Shown here: positions 1-6,445 of the stretch, in pieces
Numbering within the stretch: the stretch's first letter is position 1
How the letters are laid out: each line of letters begins with the position of its first letter
Assembly (NCBI GenBank): GCA_002490465.1
Contig: DKUB01000001.1
Span: 1-64,000, forward strand
Reading direction: 5' to 3'
DNA from: Lachnoclostridium sp. UBA7215
GTDB lineage: Bacteria; Bacillota; Clostridia; Lachnospirales; Lachnospiraceae
DNA length: 64,000 bases
Translations under genes and position numbers: made by a program
The notes under the pieces: generated by a model
What the model saw: only the letters and a program-made list of their open reading frames with translations
The model's database searches: none
Told to the model about the DNA's origin: nothing

Positions 1-72
1 CGAGTTTCGCAATTACCTATATATTTTAGTTTTATTTCTTCTATCTTATTAACAGTGTAACATTATTTTTTA

Positions 73-127
73 AAAAAAGACGTTTTATGCACGAATGGTA
101 AAAAATCGTACATAAAACGTCTTTTTT
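73..127. terminator. Long bidirectional intrinsic terminator
   Basis: A 17-base arm (AAAAAAGACGTTTTATG) is perfectly complementary to CATAAAACGTCTTTTTT. The stem extends inward through ACGA/TCGT past one C/A mismatch, leaving a small A-rich loop. A and T runs at both ends let it work in either direction. The stop codon of the kinase gene lies inside its right arm, so it ends that transcript and would also insulate whatever lies to the left of the window. Confidence 0.85.
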
Positions 128-848
128 AAAGCGGCAACATGATTTCCGTGACAAAAACTCCCGGTTCATTTTTCCGATTAATAAAGCCCTGATTTTTTTC
201 CACGATATTGTCGATCCTCTTTAGCCCATGCCCGTGATTTCCCCACTTACTGCTCACAAATTCATAATTGTGTTTTCGTTCCTTCTCATTCGTAGAATTC
301 ATAATCGAAATGTATAGCTGCTCTTTAAAAAGACCGATGTAAATCCGGAGAAACTTCTTCTCAGAAGGACCCATCTTTTCACATGACTCCAGGCTGTTAT
401 CCACGAGATTCCCAATGATCACACAGAGATCAACATCACTGACCGAAAGTTCCTTCGGCACTTTTGCCTTGCAGTTGATCTCAATGTCCTTATCCGACGC
501 CACGGAGAGTTTGCTGTTCAAAATTGCGTCCACGCTTACATTCCCCGTTCGGTACGCGATGTCGATCGCATCCAGATCCTCCTCCAGCCAGTTTAAATAC
601 TCTGTTACTTCCTGAAACTGCCCGAGTGCCAAATGCGCTTTAATCTTCTGCATATGATTATGGTAATCGTGCCGCCACCCGCGCATCGTCTTATAAATGT
701 TCTGTACTTCCTCTCGCTGGGTTTTAAGGATTTTATCCTGGTAGTCACCAAACAATTCCTCTTCCCGCTTTCTTACTACATAAGTAGTTATAATTACCGC
801 CAGCACTACTGTCAAAATCCAGGCAGCAATTCCAACGCCCATCTGCAC
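126..848 (-). CDS. GHKL-type sensor histidine kinase (AgrC-like)
   Basis: Short membrane-anchored kinase of the AgrC/GHKL class. One transmembrane helix (about residues 6-25) leads to a coiled linker and an H-box RHDYHN with phospho-acceptor His60. The ATP-binding part shows an N-box (GNLVDNSLES, about 146-155) and a G-box (GHGLKR, about 206-211). At 240 aa it lacks the six-helix peptide-sensing domain of true AgrC, so its input is unclear. The start is a GTG with an AGGGA 10 bases upstream; an ATG two codons later is the alternative. It follows the LytTR regulator by 6 bases and forms a two-component pair with it. Confidence 0.85.
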   Translation of the reverse strand: MQMGVGIAAWILTVVLAVIITTYVVRKREEELFGDYQDKILKTQREEVQNIYKTMRGWRHDYHNHMQKIKAHLALGQFQEVTEYLNWLEEDLDAIDIAYRTGNVSVDAILNSKLSVASDKDIEINCKAKVPKELSVSDVDLCVIIGNLVDNSLESCEKMGPSEKKFLRIYIGLFKEQLYISIMNSTNEKERKHNYEFVSSKWGNHGHGLKRIDNIVEKNQGFINRKNEPGVFVTEIMLPL

Positions 849-854
849 GCTACA

Positions 855-1583
855 TCATTCCCTTCGATTATTGTAATACCGGATAAACGCCTCATTTACC
901 GCTTTATACTGATTTCTGCTGACCGGTACGCGCGCACCGTTATCAAGTATACACTCGGTCTTTCCGACACGCGAGACCCTGCATAAATTAACAAGTACGC
1001 CCCTCCTTGTCATCACAAACCCATGCTCCTCAAACACAGATTGCACGCTGCCAAAGCTTGATTTCCACTGCACCTTCTGATCCCCGTAAGCCATTTGCAC
1101 ATAATGCCCCTGTGATTCGACGTACCAAATATCCTGAAACGGAATCCTCTGTATATTCGTCCCCGTTTCCAGCAAAAAGCATTCTACACTCATCTCATTT
1201 TCTTTTTCCGCCACCTCGTCCATAATGTGGAAAAACTCATCCTCTTTAACCGGTTTCAGCAAATATCGGACAGCTCCCACTTCATATCCCTCGATCGCGT
1301 AGTCTTTTACACCAGTCAGAAAAAGAATGGCCGCCCGGGAATCCGCCGCCCGAATCTTTCGCGCCAGTTCCATGCCGTTCATTTTCCCCATCTGTATATC
1401 CAGGATATACACCTGATAGGGAAGATCTCCGTCAAACGAATACATCAACTGTTCGGCGCTGACATATCCGGCCGTTTCACACGGAATCCCTTTCTTCTCC
1501 GCCCACCGTTCTACCAATGCACAGATGTAATCCCTCTGCGCGTCCTCATCCTCACAAACCGCGATTTTCAGCCACTCCTGCAT
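855..1583 (-). CDS. LytTR-family response regulator (AgrA-like)
   Basis: Cytoplasmic transcription regulator. A CheY-like receiver (residues about 5-120) has the acidic pair near residues 11-13, phospho-acceptor Asp62 (YILDIQMGKMNG) and a conserved Lys (LLKPVK). The C-terminal LytTR DNA-binding domain (about 140-240) contains IWYVESQGHYVQM. The ATG at 1583 is preferred because a GGAGG-rich stretch precedes it; an ATG eight codons further upstream has no ribosome binding site. A good promoter lies about 65 bases upstream. It is presumably activated by the downstream GHKL kinase; the target genes are not evident in the window. Confidence 0.88.
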   Translation of the reverse strand: MQEWLKIAVCEDEDAQRDYICALVERWAEKKGIPCETAGYVSAEQLMYSFDGDLPYQVYILDIQMGKMNGMELARKIRAADSRAAILFLTGVKDYAIEGYEVGAVRYLLKPVKEDEFFHIMDEVAEKENEMSVECFLLETGTNIQRIPFQDIWYVESQGHYVQMAYGDQKVQWKSSFGSVQSVFEEHGFVMTRRGVLVNLCRVSRVGKTECILDNGARVPVSRNQYKAVNEAFIRYYNNRRE

Positions 1584-1645
1584 CCCCTCCGAAGTTCCTC
1601 CCTGCACATAAAATAAAAATTGCCATGAACCTGTGTAGCACTTAC

Positions 1646-1674
1646 ATTATAAGGAGATTTCCCGATATTGGCAA
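1646..1674 (-). promoter_or_regulatory. Sigma-A type promoter of the LytTR/GHKL operon
   Basis: On the minus strand, -35 TTGCCA (1669-1674), a 17-base spacer and -10 TATAAT (1646-1651). Transcription would begin near 1639, about 56 bases before the chosen ATG. Confidence 0.7.
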
Positions 1675-1771
1675 CCATATTTTTTCACCCATCAGGTGCC
1701 GGTATCCGTTCACAATTTCCTTTCTACATGCGGAACACAGTCTCCATTGTTCCATATTGAAACCCCTTTTC

Positions 1772-2086
1772 TCAAGATAACCCCTGTGAATTCTTACAGA
1801 CTATTTCATTAAACTGTACTGCCCAAAATGTTAAATCGCAGTCCCGATCAAATGCCCGGACCGGCGTCACAAGCGCAAAGCAGGGCGCATAATACCTGCT
1901 TTTTACCTTTACATGCATCTGATTGTCCGGTTTCATAATCTTGTTTATATGGTTCAGCGCATCCGCAAGCATCCGGATATTTTTTTCCGTTCTCCATGCC
2001 TTGGTATATGCCAGTGTCTCTAATGTATAGCCATTCGGGAAATATTCGTCCGACTCAAGATAAGGGAGTTTATCTTTCTTCTCCAT
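1772..2086 (-). CDS. Hypothetical protein, 104 aa
   Basis: Family not recognised. The likely ATG at 2086 has AAGGGGA just upstream and overlaps the end of the lipoprotein gene by 17 bases, which suggests translational coupling. The soluble product has no signal peptide. Charged helices around residues 30-50 are followed by an aromatic-rich part (KSRYYAP, DLTFWAVQF). It could be the C-terminal piece of a larger protein. A longer reading frame starting at 2161 runs inside the lipoprotein gene and is not favoured. Confidence 0.45.
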   Translation of the reverse strand: MEKKDKLPYLESDEYFPNGYTLETLAYTKAWRTEKNIRMLADALNHINKIMKPDNQMHVKVKSRYYAPCFALVTPVRAFDRDCDLTFWAVQFNEIVCKNSQGLS

Positions 2087-2687
2087 TCCCCTTGGTTTGC
2101 CCCCGATCCAAGAGCAGACAGTCCTTTTTCGGAACAACAATAGCGTGTTCCAACGCAGCATTTAATCTGCTTTTCGGTATCTTGAATACATAAGAATCTT
2201 TGTTTAATTCCACCAATGACAGAATAAAATTTTTATCTTCATCTGATACAGTAACATAAAATGTCAAAAACTCTTCGGGAGCATATCCTCCCTTTATTGT
2301 TTCCGGGGCAATCTGTTCTTTTATGATATTTGAATCTTCATATACCGTCAGTTCCATCAATTTTTCTAAACTTCCATCATTATAGGCAGCCACAGGTGTT
2401 TTGTAGGAAATAATTGTGCATATTATGTTAAGGTCTCCAATTTTACTCTCCAGTGCGTCCATCTCCTCATCGGTATCAGACGGAATGTCCGTATAATTTA
2501 AGTTATTAAACTGGCTGAGAATTTCTTCATCCAAAATAGTATTGACCAAATGTCCATCACTTGAATATATTTCTATCTGTGAAAGTCCCTGTAAATCTTT
2601 TCCTTTGTCACTCTGGTCTACACCACAGCCAGCCAATCCTATGGTGATCAGAATAACCATCAGTATAAATAAAATTATATTCTTCAT
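2070..2687 (-). CDS. Lipoprotein of unknown function, 205 aa
   Basis: The N-terminal signal peptide has a hydrophobic core (residues 4-17) and a lipobox LAGC at about 18-21, so a surface-anchored lipoprotein is expected. The mature part is acidic and mixed alpha/beta, with no recognised catalytic motif. It overlaps the upstream membrane-protein gene by four bases (ATGA) and the downstream small gene by 17, so the three form one operon. A role with the membrane protein, for example as an envelope sensor, is only inference. Confidence 0.7.
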   Translation of the reverse strand: MKNIILFILMVILITIGLAGCGVDQSDKGKDLQGLSQIEIYSSDGHLVNTILDEEILSQFNNLNYTDIPSDTDEEMDALESKIGDLNIICTIISYKTPVAAYNDGSLEKLMELTVYEDSNIIKEQIAPETIKGGYAPEEFLTFYVTVSDEDKNFILSLVELNKDSYVFKIPKSRLNAALEHAIVVPKKDCLLLDRGQTKGNGEER

Positions 2688-3196
2688 TTAGATTCCCTCT
2701 TTTCTATAAGAAGTTTGCAGACAGTTATCAGCAATACACAAAACAGGAATATGATTGGGAAAACTGGACTCCACGCATTTGTGACAATCCCTACCACCAC
2801 TGCCAGAACTGTTGCAGGCAAAGCTACATAAAACCATGCAAACTTACCGCGTGAATTTTTCTTATGAATATACTCTGTATTCTGTGCAATGATATTTTCC
2901 GCATGGATTGACATACCCGCCATGATCAATAGCATAACTGCCGCAGCATCTATCAGCCAGTCCAAGGCATTGCACACTTCGCTTCCCACGATATCTTTCG
3001 CCATAAATATAAATTCCGATCCAAAGAAGAACAGCAAAACGCTTAATACAATCATGCCTGCATATCTTTTCCGGTTCCGGCTGCTATCCTCACGAAAAGA
3101 CTTTATGACTGCCTCATCAAACAGCAATGAGTTTGAGCAGATTTCCTGATAATGCTTCGGCTGAAAAAAAGTCCATACCAATATGGCTAAGTTCAT
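2684..3196 (-). CDS. Integral membrane protein of unknown function, 170 aa
   Basis: A basic cytoplasmic N-terminus (about residues 1-45) is followed by four predicted membrane helices (about 47-65, 80-97, 120-140, 145-163) and a Lys/Arg-rich tail. No family is recognised. The start has no clear ribosome binding site, and the region just upstream is a decayed recombinase, so the original 5' end may be lost. The stop overlaps the start of the lipoprotein gene, which marks a small operon. Confidence 0.55.
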   Translation of the reverse strand: MNLAILVWTFFQPKHYQEICSNSLLFDEAVIKSFREDSSRNRKRYAGMIVLSVLLFFFGSEFIFMAKDIVGSEVCNALDWLIDAAAVMLLIMAGMSIHAENIIAQNTEYIHKKNSRGKFAWFYVALPATVLAVVVGIVTNAWSPVFPIIFLFCVLLITVCKLLIEKRESK

Positions 3197-3314
3197 ATGT
3201 GGCGGCCTGTTGTTCTACGGATTGGAAACTGGTTTATAATCAAAGCAATCACCATGTGCGCCCGCCGACTTTCAGACAGCTAATTTTCATATATCCCTTT
3301 CAGGGTAAACTGAT

Positions 3315-3620
3315 CTAAGATATGCCCGTCCATTTCCCGATAAATCTCATTGCCTGACCTGAAAAAACACGCTCTGAAATCTTTCGTGATTCCTGCTCCG
3401 CATATTGAGCCATAATCGTGAATTTAAAATAATCATCCGTATTATATGTCCAAATGCCATCATTCACAAAGTATACTTCAACTCCATGCTCTATCAGTTC
3501 ATCCACCAAATCCAAAACAAGTTTGGCATTACGCATAAACCGGCTCACCTCACAAACAACGATCAGATTATATACCCCATTTTTCGCCTTATGGATCTGT
3601 ATCTTAGCTCTGCTCCAGCA
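3315..3620 (-). pseudogene. Remnant of a large serine recombinase (resolvase catalytic core)
   Basis: The frame reads NLIVVCEVSRFMRNAK, then GVEVYFVNDGIWTYNTD, then TIMAQYAEQESRKISERVFSGQ. These are the middle and end of a resolvase catalytic domain of the large serine recombinase type: the SRFxRN loop, the GVEVYF strand and the AQxESRxxSE helix. The frame stays open upstream of its ATG at 3548 to about 3620. The N-terminal catalytic Ser region and the whole DNA-binding part are missing, and the frame ends abruptly after FIGKWTGIS. It is a fossil of an integrated element and is unlikely to be active. Confidence 0.75.
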
Positions 3621-3767
3621 TTTGGGGCAGGGGCTAAACTGACGAAAATAATTCCTTTTCTTTGTTCACTATGCTGTATCTGGCAATAAATGTCCTTTTT
3701 TCATACTACTTTTTTTCCTTATTCAACCATCTAGCGTACTACCCCTTTTCCATATTTCTGCACACAC

Positions 3768-3801
3768 AAAAAAGAGCCAACTGTCAACAGACAATCAGCC
3801 C
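3768..3801 (-). terminator. Intrinsic terminator after the retropepsin operon
   Basis: On the minus strand a 12-bp stem with several G-U pairs (GGGCTGATTGTC / GACAGTTGGCTC, loop TGTT) is followed by six T. It lies 40 bases after the protease stop codon. The rest of 3621-3840 shows no gene. Confidence 0.7.
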
Positions 3802-3840
3802 CGGTTCCTTTTCCCTGCAGAGAAATCCTGCTCGTAGAAT

Positions 3841-4296
3841 TTATTCGCTCATGGAATTGCATAATACATGCAGATGTCCATTCTTATCCTCTATCTTCAG
3901 ATTTCTCACATTACTTTCTCCCTGCGGCAGAGTAATATTTAGTTTATGGTTCTTATCATCAATCTCATAAATCAGATGCTGGAACATGGTAGCACTTAAA
4001 ATAAGATTAAAAGACAGTTCCAGCTCATCATTGGCAATTATGTGCATATTAGGAAATATCAGTCCGCCAACCTCCAGTGTTACCTGATAAAGGTTACCAT
4101 AGGCAGTACCCCCAAACCCAGTAAAAGGAACACCCTTTTTTACCAATATGCCTCCCATTCCTGACACCAGCGTTTCTTCTGAATCAGTCCATACCGGGAA
4201 ATAGGCTCCTGTATCAAAAAGTGCAGACAAGCCATTCTTTAATGCCACTACAGGTCTCTGCTGTCTGGCATCTAATCTTAATGTAAATTGTTTCAT
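3841..4296 (-). CDS. Retropepsin-like aspartic protease domain protein, 151 aa
   Basis: One compact domain with the aspartyl protease signature ALFDTGA (Asp28-Thr29-Gly30) followed by PVW. A flap-like glycine stretch (FTGFGGTAYG) and a later hydrophobic segment FNLILSATMF stand where retropepsins have their second conserved motif. Having one DTG, an active enzyme would need to dimerise like retroviral proteases. There is no signal peptide. Its ATG overlaps the stop of the upstream small gene (ATGA), with GGAGG seven bases before it. Substrate and physiological role are unknown. Confidence 0.7.
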   Translation of the reverse strand: MKQFTLRLDARQQRPVVALKNGLSALFDTGAYFPVWTDSEETLVSGMGGILVKKGVPFTGFGGTAYGNLYQVTLEVGGLIFPNMHIIANDELELSFNLILSATMFQHLIYEIDDKNHKLNITLPQGESNVRNLKIEDKNGHLHVLCNSMSE

Positions 4297-4529
4297 CCAT
4301 GTACCTCCACCATACCCAGTTGAAAGACATTATCTGGTGTCGTATATCTTGAAATAATCTCTCCATCCAGCATACGCTTCGTAAGCTCCCCTTTTGACAA
4401 ATCTGTATATTTCACAACTGCCGATTCAATCGACACACCATCATCATTCAAATACTTGACTTCCACCAGACCAACCCACTGATCAGGATACTGCGTCTGA
4501 ATCTCCTGCCAAGTTAATCGCTCTGTCAT
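4293..4529 (-). CDS. Small conserved partner of the retropepsin-like protein, 78 aa
   Basis: Soluble 78-aa protein with a WQEIQTQYPDQWVGLVEV opening and a YTTPDN motif near the C-terminus. It is translationally coupled to the retropepsin gene by an ATGA overlap. The ATG at 4529 is preferred over an upstream TTG because it has a purine-rich AGGCGG before it. Its close pairing suggests it is a substrate, inhibitor or adaptor of the protease, which is inference. No enzymatic motif was seen. Confidence 0.65.
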   Translation of the reverse strand: MTERLTWQEIQTQYPDQWVGLVEVKYLNDDGVSIESAVVKYTDLSKGELTKRMLDGEIISRYTTPDNVFQLGMVEVHG

Positions 4530-4620
4530 AATACCACCGCCTCTCAAAGTTTTTCTTACTTATTATGATAACACAACAAGAAAAATATTTCAGTATGAAA
4601 TCAAAAATCCTCACAAAAAA

Positions 4621-4652
4621 TATAAAAGAGCCAGCTCTCTGACAGCCAGCCC
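4621..4652 (-). terminator. Intrinsic terminator
   Basis: On the minus strand a 9-bp stem with G-U pairs (GGGCTGGCT / AGCTGGCTC, loop GTCAGAG) is followed by TTTTATATTTTTT, 12 bases after the stop of the upstream open frame. It resembles the terminator at 3768-3801. Confidence 0.55.
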
Positions 4653-4663
4653 TTACCCACCGC

Positions 4664-4951
4664 CTATTCTTGTTCAATACCCCCAGAGAGCAGGCATTTC
4701 CCATCATACACATCAGGACTGAAAAGCCCTTCTCCTCCAAAATCCCCCTTATCCACTGTCGTGATCTCCTGCACCCTGCACAGAATTTCTTTATTAAAAA
4801 GAATGTCCGAAGTTCCCATATTATAAAGATGGATTCTTTCTATATTGGAAGAAACATGGTAAGTTTCTATTTCAGGAGTTCCCAGTCCCTGGGGGAAATA
4901 CCTGAAATCTGCGACGCCTGTCCTGGTACATAAAATGCTGTCCTGAAACAT
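4664..4951 (-). CDS. Hypothetical protein, probable frameshifted C-terminal part
   Basis: 95-aa open frame with no good ribosome binding site. The frame stays open upstream of its ATG (DSGGIIHELDVKVHIG) back into the end of the preceding gene. Joined to that gene by removing one base from a six-base A run at 5004-5009, it would form a continuous protein of about 243 aa. It is therefore probably the C-terminal half of a broken gene. No signal peptide and no recognised family. Confidence 0.45.
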   Translation of the reverse strand: MFQDSILCTRTGVADFRYFPQGLGTPEIETYHVSSNIERIHLYNMGTSDILFNKEILCRVQEITTVDKGDFGGEGLFSPDVYDGKCLLSGGIEQE

Positions 4952-4976
4952 CCCTATGTGAACCTTTACATCCAGC

Positions 4977-5396
4977 TCATGGATAATACCCCCGGAATCC
5001 TTGAAAAAATGCCTCTGTGCATCTCTCGCCCAGCATCATGAGGAACAGTTCATTTTCTGAAAGCCTCTTTTCCAGCTCCTTACCCATTTTTTCTTTTTTT
5101 CGGACAGCATCTGCAACTGCACACTTTCCAAAGGATGATACCCCAAATAAATTGAGGTTTTTGTCGGTTCTCTCCCACTTCTCTGTACAGATATCCCCAC
5201 CGGCAAGGCAGTAATGATTACCCGAATGGGTGACCAGCAGGAGACTGTACCCCTCGGTATCCACTGTCACCTGAACCAAAACACTTGTATGGATATGAGT
5301 GCCATCTGACAGTCTGGGATGCCCTGACACATACCCCTCCGCAACACACTGGTTACCTTCCACTCTTTCAATCTGCCACTGATACAGCCTGATCAT
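4977..5396 (-). CDS. Hypothetical protein, 139 aa, probably N-terminal part of a frameshifted gene
   Basis: Soluble protein with beta-rich N-terminal sequence (IRLYQWQIERVEG, YVSGHPRLSDGTHIHTS) and a Lys/Glu-rich helical part (about residues 95-115). It overlaps the preceding 89-aa gene by 29 bases. The last residues (FQGFRGYYP) look out of frame: shifting at the T run restores a plausible continuation into the next open frame. No function is recognised. The HIHTS segment suggests a conserved structural motif rather than a known catalytic site. Confidence 0.5.
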   Translation of the reverse strand: MIRLYQWQIERVEGNQCVAEGYVSGHPRLSDGTHIHTSVLVQVTVDTEGYSLLLVTHSGNHYCLAGGDICTEKWERTDKNLNLFGVSSFGKCAVADAVRKKEKMGKELEKRLSENELFLMMLGERCTEAFFQGFRGYYP

Positions 5397-5637
5397 CTTT
5401 ATCCACCCTTTCTTCTCTTGTTATCTTTTCGCCGTTTTCATATTCTTCATACCTCACATACAGACTGCCTGTCTCATAAGGTTGCTTCACTTCTTTCAAA
5501 AATTCTTCCAGAACCCTTATCCCGTCATACAGCTCAACCGTGGAGTCATAATTTCGGAAGCCCCATAAGGCATACTTTATCGTATCCGCCCCCTCGGCAA
5601 AAGTTTTCTGTATCCAAAACAAGTCCAAACACCTCAT
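5368..5637 (-). CDS. Hypothetical protein, 89 aa, possibly 5'-truncated
   Basis: Small acidic protein with a helical middle (ELYDGIRVLEEFLKEV) and a Glu-rich C-terminus. Its start sits exactly where coding sequence of the convergent methylase remnant begins, so the two look like pieces brought together by a rearrangement and either may have lost its beginning. AGGAAAG before the ATG could serve as a ribosome binding site. It is in an operon-like arrangement with the two downstream hypothetical frames. No family recognised. Confidence 0.45.
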   Translation of the reverse strand: MRCLDLFWIQKTFAEGADTIKYALWGFRNYDSTVELYDGIRVLEEFLKEVKQPYETGSLYVRYEEYENGEKITREERVDKDDQAVSVAD

Positions 5638-5639
5638 CT

Positions 5640-6277
5640 TTCCTAATCAGGCAACCTATGAGGAGGCAAAAACTGTAATTCAGAAATATGAAAATTCATC
5701 AGTAAATGATATCCTTCCTGATATTGCTGCCAAGTATCTTTTCATCAACTACTGTAGCAAATCTCGTGGGGGATTGAATGAAAGTAACCTGATTGAATAC
5801 GACAAGAATGCGATGGAGAAATATAGAATTTATCTAGACTGTCTCTGGAACTTCCAAAGCTTTGACAAAAAGGTTATCATACATAATGAGGATGCCCTTG
5901 ATATTATAAAGAGATACAACAGAAAAAAGCACCTTCTTTTTGTTGACCCGCCATACCCTAAAACAAAGGGATATGAAACAGATTTCTCAATAGAAGATTT
6001 TGAAAACATCGCCAAAGCTACGATTAATTTCAACGGGTACTTCATCTTCTGTTGTCGAATAACAGACAAACATGAAAAAGTCTATTCTCATAAGGATACT
6101 TACGGCACTAAAGATCTACACATCAAACACATCATTGACAACTCCTTCTCAGGTCATGGTCTTTATTACCATGATTACCTCTTCAACAAAGGCGGAGTTG
6201 CCATCGAACGTGTCATCACCAACTTCCCATTCACAGGCTGTTATCACTATAACACTGGTCAGCCTTGGCAGGGATAA
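5640..6277 (+). pseudogene. 5'-truncated Dam-type DNA adenine methylase
   Basis: About 210 residues of a D12-class N6-adenine DNA methyltransferase. The catalytic motif IV appears as LLFVDPPYPKTKGY and is followed by the usual C-terminal strands. Upstream of a TTG at 5774 the frame continues with recognisable sequence (AAKYLFINYCSKSRGGLNES) to about 5640. The SAM-binding motif I expected near the N-terminus is absent, so the protein cannot be complete. No partner restriction gene is present. It is probably a leftover of a phage or integrative element, like the recombinase fragment nearby. A terminator directly follows. Confidence 0.75.
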
Positions 6278-6306
6278 TGACTGCCTTTCCAGAACTAGAT
6301 AACAGC

Positions 6307-6353
6307 AAAAAACAGTCCACGCAGAGATTTATCCTCTGAATGGACTGTTTTTT
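6307..6353. terminator. Bidirectional intrinsic terminator
   Basis: AAAAAACAGTCCA pairs with TGGACTGTTTTTT, with a second inner stem CAGAG/CTCTG. A and T runs on both sides allow use from either strand. It separates the methylase remnant from ppdK, which is read toward it. Confidence 0.88.
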
Positions 6354-6421
6354 ATACTTTCTTATACTGACTTTGAGAAATCAGACACCCCTCAAAATCC
6401 CATAAATTCAAGACTTTTCAG

Positions 6422-6442
6422 ATTCCTCTTTTTAAGAGGAAT
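6422..6442 (-). other. Hairpin at the 3' end of ppdK
   Basis: Perfect 9-bp stem (ATTCCTCTT / AAGAGGAAT) with a 3-base loop, four bases past the ppdK stop. It has no T run on the minus strand, so it is more likely a transcript-stabilising hairpin than a terminator; termination may occur at 6307-6353. Confidence 0.5.
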
Positions 6443-6445
6443 TGC

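Noticed and set aside
5774..5776. TTG as a true start of a complete methylase
   Set aside because: Homologous sequence continues upstream in the same frame, so the codon is internal to a truncated gene.
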